From positions 1 through 35,828 of the forward strand of contig JAGAJA010000020.1 in assembly GCA_017829075.1 (NCBI GenBank): a stretch of DNA of 35,828 bases, read 5' to 3'. The stretch is from Oscillospiraceae bacterium. GTDB lineage: Bacteria; Bacillota_A; Clostridia; Oscillospirales; Ruminococcaceae. Positions within the stretch are counted from its first letter, which is position 1. The number at the start of each line of letters is the position of its first letter. Both the position numbers and the translations under genes were made by a program. Shown here piece after piece: positions 8,504 through 16,975 of the stretch. The notes under the pieces are model-generated. The model saw only the letters and a list, made by a program, of their open reading frames with translations, did not search any database and was not told where the DNA came from.

Positions 8504-9580
8504 TTAGTCAGCAAGCGAAATCTTATTACCATTTAGGAGGATTTCACATCCGCCTATTATCACAGAATACAGGTCATAGGGATTTATAGGTTTATCCCAG
8601 AGGACAGTAAAGAATTCCCGTTCTCCGTTGCATTCCGAGGCACCGGTAATCTGGTAGTTTCTGATTTCTGTTCCATCTCTGAATTTACAAGTAAGCGGTG
8701 CAGTTTCTCCTGCCAGCCTGCCGATTTTGCTGCCGCGTTTAGCATACCACTGAATACTCAGCGGAGTTATCACCACATCGTCAAGATGATATTCATAGTT
8801 ATCAATCGTGACCTCAATATCAGGCGATACGGAAACACATTCTACGGTCATGAAATTCAGCGGAAGTGACAGCCTGATCGGTTCTTCAAGGGGAAGCGCC
8901 AGACATGAATTGTCGCCTGCTGACAATGCAAGTGTGCCGAATTCCAGCTCAATTACTCTGTTTTCATTTAGATAACCATTCTGGAAAGAAAATGCGTTGG
9001 TGTACGTAATTATGCCGCTTGTATCGTCTTTAGTTCCATAGCCTGTTGCAAGATTACATTCGGCAGGATTTTCGCTGATTTCAAGCTCTGCCCATGGTAA
9101 TTTATTGCTGTTTCCGAACTTGCCGTGATACTCCTCAATCGCCATTTCATTTATGGCGAGTTCATACATTAACAGGACCGTGTTCCTGTCGGCAACAGCG
9201 CCTGTGAAATTGACCGTGCCGTAATCAAAATCCACGATTCTGTCAAGGCTTACTCCCATCTGCAATAAATCGACGGCAGAGGTCTGGTTTTCTATTCCAG
9301 TGTCAACATATCCCTGTGCCTCTGATGAGATTCTCGAATAGAATCCCTCAAACAGCTTAGAGAAATCCCACCCGCAGGAAGCCCCTGCCGCAGTCACTCC
9401 AAATGAAATTGCTGCCGCTGCCGCAGCTGCGAAAACGACTGGCTTGCGGAAAGTTCCAGCTTTCGCGGCTGAATCTGTGCAGTCTGGAATAGCTTCCGCG
9501 CCGCCGGAAAGCACCAGTTTTATCATTTCATCATCAGTTTTTGGCGGAGTTATTCTGTCGAAAAGCGTTTTGTATTTCAT
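8504..9580 (-). CDS. Single-pass membrane protein, probable anti-sigma factor (DUF4179-like)
   Basis: A 358-residue protein whose start overlaps the stop of the ECF sigma gene by 4 bases (ATGA), so the two are translationally coupled. The short N-terminal cytoplasmic part (about 1-46) would hold the sigma factor. An alanine-rich membrane helix lies at about 47-67 (VVFAAAAAAAISFGVTAAGA). The ~290 residues after it would be outside the cell and contain beta-rich segments. This plan resembles clostridial DUF4179-type anti-sigma proteins. I see no zinc-binding HxxxCxxC (ZAS) motif, so it is not a classical ZAS anti-sigma. The role is inferred from gene order and membrane topology. Confidence 0.7.
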   Translation of the reverse strand: MKYKTLFDRITPPKTDDEMIKLVLSGGAEAIPDCTDSAAKAGTFRKPVVFAAAAAAAISFGVTAAGASCGWDFSKLFEGFYSRISSEAQGYVDTGIENQTSAVDLLQMGVSLDRIVDFDYGTVNFTGAVADRNTVLLMYELAINEMAIEEYHGKFGNSNKLPWAELEISENPAECNLATGYGTKDDTSGIITYTNAFSFQNGYLNENRVIELEFGTLALSAGDNSCLALPLEEPIRLSLPLNFMTVECVSVSPDIEVTIDNYEYHLDDVVITPLSIQWYAKRGSKIGRLAGETAPLTCKFRDGTEIRNYQITGASECNGEREFFTVLWDKPINPYDLYSVIIGGCEILLNGNKISLAD

Positions 9581-10059
9581 AACGGCTCCTCCTCTGTAAA
9601 CAGCTGTTTTAATCGCCTGCGCCCGCGTGAAAGCCGTGATGTTACGGCGGTAACGCTGATACCCAGAATCATCGCAATTTCTTTAGCCGAGTACCCCTCA
9701 TAGTAGAACAGATGTATAACCGCCGCGTATTCCGGCGGCAGTTTTTTTATCAGCGGAATAAGCTCGCTTTCGGATGTCGGTTTAGCGGAATTGTCGGCAA
9801 TATCATAGGTGAGTTCCATCGGTTCTGGATGAGTTTTGCGGTATTTCAGCAGGTTCTTTGAGAGATTAATGACCACGCGTATCAGCCAGCGTTTACAATC
9901 CTCGTCCGTTGGGAAATCTCCGGGATATTTCATCAGCCGGATAAATGAATCCTGACACACATCTTCAGCATCAGCAGCGTTTCTGAGGTAGCTGAACGCC
10001 AGACGATAAAGCATTGTATGAAACATTCGGACGTATTTTTCCACGTCTTGATTTGTCAC
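9577..10059 (-). CDS. ECF RNA polymerase sigma factor
   Basis: A sigma-70 family ECF factor of 160 residues. Region 2 is near the N-terminus (LAFSYLRNAADAEDVCQDSF, IRLMKYPGDF, WLIRVVINLSKN). Region 4 is at the C-terminus (LPPEYAAVIHLFYYEGYSAKEIAMILG, VTSRLSRGRRRLKQLF). It recruits RNA polymerase to promoters of an envelope or stress response and is presumably held inactive by the coupled membrane protein. The GTG start at 10059 is chosen because AGGGAGGG lies at the right distance; the longer reading from 10077 would place the ribosome site inside the gene. Confidence 0.9.
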   Translation of the reverse strand: MTNQDVEKYVRMFHTMLYRLAFSYLRNAADAEDVCQDSFIRLMKYPGDFPTDEDCKRWLIRVVINLSKNLLKYRKTHPEPMELTYDIADNSAKPTSESELIPLIKKLPPEYAAVIHLFYYEGYSAKEIAMILGISVTAVTSRLSRGRRRLKQLFTEEEPL

Positions 10060-10203
10060 ATTATCCCTCCCTTTCACGGATTTGAAGGACGTCTTTCAAC
10101 GATATAACAATCATGCAATATATTTTGTCACCGAAAATAGAATTTTGATTATATGCGCCTATTCAATTTCACTTTCGCCAAAAGAAAGCTTTTAACTTAT
10201 TAA

Positions 10204-10232
10204 TTGATTTATTATAAAAAATGTGGTATACT
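10204..10232 (+). promoter_or_regulatory. Promoter of SIR2 gene
   Basis: TTGATT (10204-10209), 17 bases, TATACT (10227-10232) in an AT-rich upstream region. The start codon follows at 10289. Confidence 0.7.
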
Positions 10233-10288
10233 GTATATGGTAAACAATCTTATCATATCTTCTAAATAAATACGATTGAGGTACAAAT

Positions 10289-13206
10289 ATGAATTGGATC
10301 GAATCAATTAAAGAAGTCAAAAAAGCACAAGATAATGATAGACTTGTCATTTTTGTTGGAGCAGGAGTTTCAGCTAATTCTAAATTACCAAACTGGTCAC
10401 AACTTATTGCAGACATTGCTAATAAAATAGGGTATAAAGGAATATGTGACAAATGTGAACGTAATTGTGAAACTCCTAGTGAGTGTTCTAAAAGGAATTA
10501 CAGTTCTGATGAATATTTAAAAATACCAGAATTATTTTTTCAAGACGATTTATCAGATAAACACACTGATTACTATGCCTTTATAAAGGATAGATTAGTT
10601 TGTGATGCGAAATCAAATGAAATTGATGCCGAAATACTCAACATCCTGCCACATCACATTATAACTACCAATTATGATAATCTACTGGAAACAGCCAATT
10701 CAATAAATACTCGCTTATATACTGTGGTTAGTGAGGACAGAAACCTTCTCTCTAGCGCGAACTCAAGATATATTTTGAAAATGCATGGAGATTTGAAAAA
10801 AGAAGGAACAATAGTCTTAAAAGAATCAGACTATATATAAATTATGAGCATACGCATATTCTTATAAGCACTTTTATAAAGTCACTATTAATCAACCACA
10901 CATTTTTATTTGTTGGCTACTCCCTTAATGATTACAATCTTAAATTGATTATAGGTTGGATAAACTATCTTGCAAATATTTATGGCATTTCAGACCGTCC
11001 TCAAAATATATTGATTCAGTATAACAAGGCTACCGATTCAGACATTAATTACTTTAAACGCAGAAATATAAATATTGTAGACTTGGAAACAATGCCTACC
11101 AAGTTAGTTGAATTGGCTAATTGTCATACTGCTTTTGATAATGACATTGGGAATAAACTATTAGCCTATTTAAAATGTATAAATCATAGTGATATTCTTC
11201 AAAAATTTATACCATTAAAAAGCTTATTACGTGAGAAATACTTATATCTTTCATCATACAAAAAAATTTCATATACTGATTTTCTTAAAGCAAGCGAATT
11301 CAAAGAAGCAATTGTGGAAAACAACACTTTGCTTGTAAATGATCCTCAGGAGTATGATTCAATCCTCGGTGTTCTTTCTTCTCCAAATAACTCTTTAATT
11401 ATAGAAACTTTTGCACGCGCACAGATAACTGATGTTGTATGCCCAGGAATTGAGCCAATGAAAGCATATACATTATCTGAAGAAATAAAAGAAGATAAGT
11501 TATTTCATTTATATCTAAACAACCAGTATCAAGAGATCATTAGCGTTCTCCCAGAACAAAATGCTGATGTTCAAATTTATTATTACAAGTTTTTTGATGA
11601 TGGAGGGGTGAACTATACTCAGCTTGTTAATAAAGATGAGAATAATGTGAATAATACAGACTTGGCACTCATTTTTTGCAAAAAAACAAGAGCAAGACTA
11701 GCACTTATAACTCTTTTTGACAAACAAAAGGAGCGGTATAACGAATTAATCCATCTTTATGAAACAACCTCTCCCTCTATTAAATATTCCATTGCTTATT
11801 TAATGGATAATTTTGTTATTGTGGACAATAGCTTGCTAAAACAGATGGCAGATTTACTTGAGAAGCAAGAGGACAAGTATAGAAAAGGTAATGGCACACT
11901 CTATCTAGAAGGAGCATTTTCAAAAATCATCCAAACAAAAACAATAGCATACAATTTCTATTATTATTTTAAATTGAATTACTTGCCTATTGATCACTAC
12001 ACAGATGCCAAGGATTTTCTTTCGTTTTACTTGAGGGCTATACTATGTTCGTATTCGCATCCGCCAATAACCAAAACGGACTCAATTATCCCTATCGAAA
12101 ATGATTACAGAGTATACCCATTAAGCTGCATAGATTTTGATATGATGGTTAAATTCACAGATCCTAAAACACTGAAATTATGGATCAGAAAATACTCGGT
12201 TTATCAGCTAGAGTTTGATGATAATCTTAATCTAGAAGAAAAGTTTTCTAATCTATGTAAAAGCGGAAACATATTTAAATCCATACATTGGGCAGAACAG
12301 GTTCAGTGTTTTGCTATACTGCTGTGCCACTGTGATAACACAGCAATCAATGCGGATTCTATTTTTGACGCAATAATAATTGCTCTAGATTATGCAATAA
12401 ATAGCCGGAATGAAATACTGTCACACATTATTGAGGCTGTTGATATGATTGTACAACTATATTGCACTGCTTCAAATATATGCAAAGAAAAAATGTTAAG
12501 ATCCATGGTTATGGTTTCTAACATGCCGTTTGAATGTCTGTTTTCCATATCAACATATGTTGAAAGAATTATCAAGAGATTATCTAATAGCATAACTCCT
12601 TCCATACAGGAATTGCTTAATCAATTAGTTGAATCCATTGCTAACAAAGAACAAAAACATTTTTTGATTCATATTTTAAGGAAAGTCTTACCCAAAGACA
12701 TATATGGGAAATATATAAATGACAATCTGCGTAATTTCAAAGAATGGCAAATCTTTAGCTTTGTTGTTGATAGTATTATTCCCTATTCAAGTGATATACA
12801 AGAAATCTACACTGATCTCATTTCAAAACAGCTAGAAAGTCAACAGAAGATCCCTGGATATACCAAATACCCTATTGATGAAATAAACCGTTTTCTAATA
12901 CTTATGCTATTAGGATATCCCGTTGATTTATCGTCTCTTACGCAATATAAGGGGTGCTCTGACTTCCTGGATTTTGCTCTTGACCCTGACAATTTTGATT
13001 ATTCCAAGGTCAATACAGCTTACTATATGTGGGGGAACTTTATATATTCATCAAAATACAAACCATTTTTTATTAATCACCGCAAAGAAATACTCACAGA
13101 CTCTTTGGAAAACGTTTTTCGCTGTGATGCGGAACTTACGGAGCAACAAAAAATCGTATATGGAATTCTATTATCTGATGATGAGCTAAAAGGGTATGGC
13201 GTATAG
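10289..13206 (+). pseudogene. SIR2-domain antiphage-type protein, split by a frameshift at a TA repeat
   Basis: The N-terminal SIR2-type NAD-binding domain shows GAGVS (24-28), TTNYDNLLE (from 126) and KMHGD (164-168). N128 and H166 sit at the usual catalytic positions. The first frame stops at 10840. The next frame continues the domain without a break (NYEHTHILISTF, FLFVGYSLNDYN) to 13206 with a ~750-residue helical C-terminal region that I cannot assign. The shift is in TATATATA (10832-10839): removing one TA gives a single 971-residue protein. In related defence proteins (ThsA, DSR-type) the SIR2 domain depletes NAD on phage infection, and the C-terminal part senses the phage. A Cys cluster (C53, C56, C60, C66) interrupts the SIR2 fold. 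The gene is much more AT-rich than its flanks, which suggests horizontal transfer. It could be phase-variable, decayed, or a sequencing error. Confidence 0.8.
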
Positions 13207-13290
13207 TAATAGCACAAATGGCTTAAGAATGCCAAAGGGGATATCGTTCTTCAAAAGTCATTAAGTTTGTATTTTAATACTGACTCACCT

Positions 13291-14478
13291 TTATGCATTT
13301 CCAAGCAGAAAATCAACAACATTGACCTGCTGTATTCCGTCATTGTCAGAGGATATATCGTCCATTGTGATGATGAATTTTGGATAATTATCCTGAACCC
13401 TGCGCAGCGGTGTTATCTCACGTTCAAACGTTGCTGGGTCAAGAACGCTTGCGGACACCTGATAGTAGACCTTTGCGCCGCTTTTCTCAGCTATGAAGTC
13501 TATTTCCAGTTCTCCAACCTTGCCTATGCTGACGAAATATCCGCGGCGAACAAGCTCAAGATACACGATGTTTTCGAGAATATGCCCGATATCGCTGTTT
13601 TTGTTACCGAGAAGAAGCGTGCGCAGACCCGTGTCAACGACATAGTATTTCTCAAGCGATTTCAGATGCTGTTTGCCCTTGACATCATACCGACCTGCCT
13701 TATATAGCACAAACGACTCCGTTAGCGCGGAAATGTAATTCTCAATGGTTGCAGATGTAGTCTTTCGCCCAAAGGACACAAGGCTGTCTGAAATTTTCTT
13801 TGACGAAACCGTATTGCCGATGTTATCGAACAAAAATCGCACAACGCTCTTTAGCAGGGATACATCTTGGATCTTTTTCCGCTCAACTATGTCCTTAAGA
13901 AGTACCGTGTTATATATTCCACTCAGATAGTCGCTGCGTATCTCCTCGTCCTCAATGTACGCTGTATAAGGAAGCCCGCCGTTGACGAAATACTGCTTCC
14001 ATGCGTCACGCTTATCGCCGCCGACAAGTTCCCAGTATTCCGCAAAGGATAGCGGCAGCATCTGAATTTCAACGTATCTCCCCGAAAGCAGCGTAGCAAG
14101 CTCGCCCGACAGCATATACGCATTCGAGCCAGTGATATACACATCAACATTCTCCCTCACAAAAAGTGAATCCACTGCTTTCTGATACTCTGGAACCATC
14201 TGCACCTCGTCCAGAAAGATATAACTCATCTTACCAGGCTGAAGCCGTTCTGTGATGTATTTGTATAGTGCGTGATGGTCAAGCAGATTCTCAAATTCGA
14301 GACGCTCAAAATTTATGCTAATAATCTGTCCATCCTCAACGCCGCATTCTTTCAGAAAATCCCTGAACTGCATCAGCAGGGTGGATTTGCCACACCTGCG
14401 AAATCCCGTAACCACCTTTATTACTTGCTTATCCCGGAGTTTTATCAGTTTATCAAGATACTGCTGTCTTTTTACCAT
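13291..14478 (-). CDS. AAA ATPase with C-terminal DUF4143-type domain
   Basis: A 395-residue protein of the AAA_14/DUF4143 family. Walker A is GFRRCGKST (25-33), Walker B-like YIFLDEVQ, the sensor segment VDVYITGSNAYML, and the conserved LPLSFAEYWEL, GGLP and VDTGLR motifs follow. The C-terminal DUF4143 part has a nuclease-like ELEIDFIAE segment. Members are common in anaerobes and archaea; their substrate is mostly unknown, although some are linked to defence or toxin-like loci. The ATG at 14478 is chosen because GAGGTGA lies 5 bases upstream; the GTG at 14487 falls inside that ribosome site. Base composition is closer to the host than to the adjacent SIR2 gene. Confidence 0.85.
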   Translation of the reverse strand: MVKRQQYLDKLIKLRDKQVIKVVTGFRRCGKSTLLMQFRDFLKECGVEDGQIISINFERLEFENLLDHHALYKYITERLQPGKMSYIFLDEVQMVPEYQKAVDSLFVRENVDVYITGSNAYMLSGELATLLSGRYVEIQMLPLSFAEYWELVGGDKRDAWKQYFVNGGLPYTAYIEDEEIRSDYLSGIYNTVLLKDIVERKKIQDVSLLKSVVRFLFDNIGNTVSSKKISDSLVSFGRKTTSATIENYISALTESFVLYKAGRYDVKGKQHLKSLEKYYVVDTGLRTLLLGNKNSDIGHILENIVYLELVRRGYFVSIGKVGELEIDFIAEKSGAKVYYQVSASVLDPATFEREITPLRRVQDNYPKFIITMDDISSDNDGIQQVNVVDFLLGNA

Positions 14479-14587
14479 ATAGCTCACCTCAATTATAGTA
14501 TATCACAAAAAAACTTGCTATGCAACAAGTTTTTGAAATGTAAAATAAAAAAATCAGGATATTAAGATTTTTTATATTTGTTTGCAC

Positions 14588-14616
14588 TTGACATATTAAG
14601 AAATAGGCAGTATAAT
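14588..14616 (+). promoter_or_regulatory. Consensus sigma-A promoter reading into non-coding DNA
   Basis: TTGACA (14588-14593), 17 bases, TATAAT (14611-14616): a perfect promoter, but the first gene start is 430 bases downstream. The transcript would begin with the hairpin at 14633-14670. Confidence 0.8.
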
Positions 14617-14632
14617 ATTCTCAGATAAATCT

Positions 14633-14670
14633 GACTTTCCGAAAAACTGTTTTGTTGTTTTCGGAAAGTC
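14633..14670 (+). other. 13-bp perfect hairpin at transcript start
   Basis: GACTTTCCGAAAA (14633-14645) pairs perfectly with TTTTCGGAAAGTC (14658-14670) around a 12-nt U-rich loop. No T-tract follows, so it is not an ordinary terminator. It may be a 5' structural or binding element. Confidence 0.6.
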
Positions 14671-14860
14671 ATGCCTTATAAATGGCTCTGCCAATCTATA
14701 GCAATCCAGGAAAATGCCAAAGCAAGTTCAGCAGTTAAGGACGCATATAGCGTCGTCGTTCGCCCTTGACAGGCATACAACCCGCCGACGGGTTCACTCC
14801 TAGCTCTATGCGCCCTGCCCTTGCTTCCTTTTGCTGCTTTATTTACTTGGATGCTATAAA
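14671..14860 (+). ncRNA. Candidate structured non-coding RNA or leader
   Basis: No open frame of note. Potential pairings include GGACGCATATAG with CTATGCGCCC and a CCCG-CCGA-CGGG hairpin, giving a long imperfect fold downstream of the promoter at 14588-14616. It could be a leader of the restriction-modification operon, an independent RNA, or a fragment of a mobile element. This is read from pairing only. Confidence 0.3.
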
Positions 14861-14885
14861 GTTGACTTGAAATACGTGTGCAAAG

Positions 14886-14995
14886 TTAAGGAACCACTGA
14901 TTAAATATGGTGCGTATATTGCGCAATATGGCGAGAAAAATGCAAGCAAGATGTGTACCAAGCTGTTAGGCGTGATTTAATCAGTGATTCCTTAA
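14886..14995. mobile_element. MITE-like palindromic element upstream of RM genes
   Basis: Arms TTAAGGAACCACTGATTAAA(T) (14886-14906) and (A)TTTAATCAGTGATTCCTTAA (14975-14995) are reverse complements with one mismatch. GTGCAAA/TTTGCAC outside the arms extends the symmetry. A perfect 14-nt palindrome (ATATTGCGCAATAT, 14916-14929) lies inside. It has no coding capacity. It could be a miniature transposable element or a large regulatory hairpin in front of the operon. Confidence 0.5.
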
Positions 14996-15043
14996 TATTG
15001 TTTTGCACCAAAAATAAACACAGAAAGTCAGGGATGCAAAACT

Positions 15044-16975
15044 ATGGCAAAAAAAGAAGCAAATTTCGATTTATACATACATGATTTGTTGGTTGAAGCT
15101 GGCATTCAGGCGGATACACAGGGCAGTAATATTGTCACTATCAATGAAGCACTGAAAACAGCGTCAAAGCACCAGACAGGCAAAGCAGGATTTCCGGAAT
15201 ATACTGCAGTTGTAGATGATTTTGTCCTTGTCATGGAAGATAAGGCGGATCGCGCTAATCTCTGCTTAAAAGAAGCAAATGGCACTATTTCTATGACTGT
15301 GCAGGCAACAACTGATTATGCCGTCAACGGTGCTTTACACTATGCACAGCACATCTTACAGAAAACCACTTACAAAAAAGTTTTTGCGTTCGGCAATGCC
15401 GGTGATAGCAAGCACCACATTTTACAGCCGCTTTTTGTAGATGAAAATGGATACAAATGGCTGCCGGAAGTCCAGACATTTGAAAACTTTTCAGCTACAC
15501 ATATTGTGGAATATTACAAACGGCTTGTACTTGAAGAAACGCCGCCTGAAGATATTGAACTTGCTGATATTCTGAAAAAGGCAAAGGAACTGCATGAATA
15601 TCTGCGGAATTACGGTGGGCTTGGAGAAGATGAAAAGCCGCTTGTTGTGTCTGCCATTCTTCTTGCTTTGCGCGAAAAAGAATACGGCTTTAATCTGAAT
15701 CAGTTGACCGGGGACACACTGGAAAGCAACACGGACGGTGCTATTCTGTACCAGTATCTTGAAAAGAATCTGCAACGCGCAAAGGTTGCCCCGGAAGTTA
15801 AAAAGCAACGTGTTTTGAATCAATTCACACTGATAAAGGATAGACCACAGTTAAACACAAGGCGTCAGGATTTGGGCGATAAAACACCTCTAAAATATTT
15901 TACGGAATATATTAACGACAACATTTTTCAGGCCATTGTGTCAAACGGGCGTGAAGATTATCTTGGGCGTTTTTACGGTGAATTTGTTTCCTATTCTGGC
16001 GGTGACGGTCAGGCCTTGGGCGTAGTGCTTACGCCCCGTCATATTACAGAATTGTTCTGTGAATTGGTGGATTTGAAACCTACTGATGTTATATTTGACC
16101 CGTGCTGCGGCACAGGTGGATTTCTGATTTCAGGAATGCACAAAATGCTGCGGTCTGCAAAGAATGATAAAGAACGCAAGCATATTAAGCAACAGCAGAT
16201 TCACGGAATAGAAATTCGTGATGATATGTTTTCAATCGCTACAACGAACATGATTCTGCGCGGTGACGGTCAAAGCAATCTGATTTGTGAAGATTTTCTG
16301 GCACAAGACCCCGGCGAATTGCAGCTAAAGGGCGGCGGCATTACAGTAGGTTTTATGAATCCGCCGTATTCACAGGCAAAAGGCAAGGACACTGCGAACC
16401 TTTCAGAACTGTGCTTTATCCGTCATTTGCTCAATTCAATCACAACAGGCGGGCGTGCCGCTGTGATTGTCCCGGTGTCCGCTATGATTGGAAAGACAAA
16501 AGAGGATAAAGCAGTCAAGCAGGATATTTTGAAAAAGCATACCTTGGAGGGCGTTATCAGTCTGAACAAAGACACATTCTATCGGGTTGGCACTGTTCCT
16601 TGTATTGCTGTTTTTACAGCAGGCGAACCGCACCCGGCAGATAAGATTGCAAAGTTCATCAATTTTGAAGATGATGGGTTTGAAGTCAAAAAGCATTTGG
16701 GGCTTGTGGAAACCGAACGCGCAAAGGATAAACGGCAGTATCTTCTTGATTGCTGGCGTGGCAAGGTTGCAGATTTTCCGTCAAGTTTCATGGTAGAAAC
16801 AACTGTTGAAGATACAGATGAATGGCTACATTCCTTTTACTACTACAATGATGAAATTCCAACAGAAGCGGACTTTATGAACAGCATTGCCGATTATCTG
16901 ACATTTGAGTTCAACATGGTTACGCACGGTAAAGGGTATCTATTCGGACAGAAAGGCGGTGACGGCAATGCTTGA
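15044..16975 (+). CDS. Type IIB (BcgI-like) restriction-modification A subunit: nuclease-methyltransferase fusion
   Basis: A 643-residue protein. The N-terminus carries P51-E52, then exactly 12 residues, then E65-D66-K67. This is the PE-X12-ExK nuclease signature known from the type IIB enzyme BcgI. The rest is an N6-adenine methyltransferase of the HsdM fold: motif X-like LTPRHI (329-334), motif I DPCCGTGGF (352-360), catalytic motif IV NPPY (439-442). Length (BcgI A is about 637 aa), fused nuclease, adjacent specificity gene and absence of hsdR all fit type IIB rather than type I. Such enzymes methylate a bipartite site and, when it is unmodified, cut DNA on both sides of it. The stop overlaps the start of the specificity gene (16968), so translation is coupled. 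The possible alternative is an orphan type I HsdM; the ExK motif argues against that. Confidence 0.85.
   Translation: MAKKEANFDLYIHDLLVEAGIQADTQGSNIVTINEALKTASKHQTGKAGFPEYTAVVDDFVLVMEDKADRANLCLKEANGTISMTVQATTDYAVNGALHYAQHILQKTTYKKVFAFGNAGDSKHHILQPLFVDENGYKWLPEVQTFENFSATHIVEYYKRLVLEETPPEDIELADILKKAKELHEYLRNYGGLGEDEKPLVVSAILLALREKEYGFNLNQLTGDTLESNTDGAILYQYLEKNLQRAKVAPEVKKQRVLNQFTLIKDRPQLNTRRQDLGDKTPLKYFTEYINDNIFQAIVSNGREDYLGRFYGEFVSYSGGDGQALGVVLTPRHITELFCELVDLKPTDVIFDPCCGTGGFLISGMHKMLRSAKNDKERKHIKQQQIHGIEIRDDMFSIATTNMILRGDGQSNLICEDFLAQDPGELQLKGGGITVGFMNPPYSQAKGKDTANLSELCFIRHLLNSITTGGRAAVIVPVSAMIGKTKEDKAVKQDILKKHTLEGVISLNKDTFYRVGTVPCIAVFTAGEPHPADKIAKFINFEDDGFEVKKHLGLVETERAKDKRQYLLDCWRGKVADFPSSFMVETTVEDTDEWLHSFYYYNDEIPTEADFMNSIADYLTFEFNMVTHGKGYLFGQKGGDGNA

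Noticed and set aside
14862..14876. 15-mer TTGACTTGAAATACG repeated at 20202-20216
   Set aside because: A 15-base match is not unlikely by chance in a 36-kb window, and neither copy has a matching -10 box or a common flank. No att or promoter role is supported.
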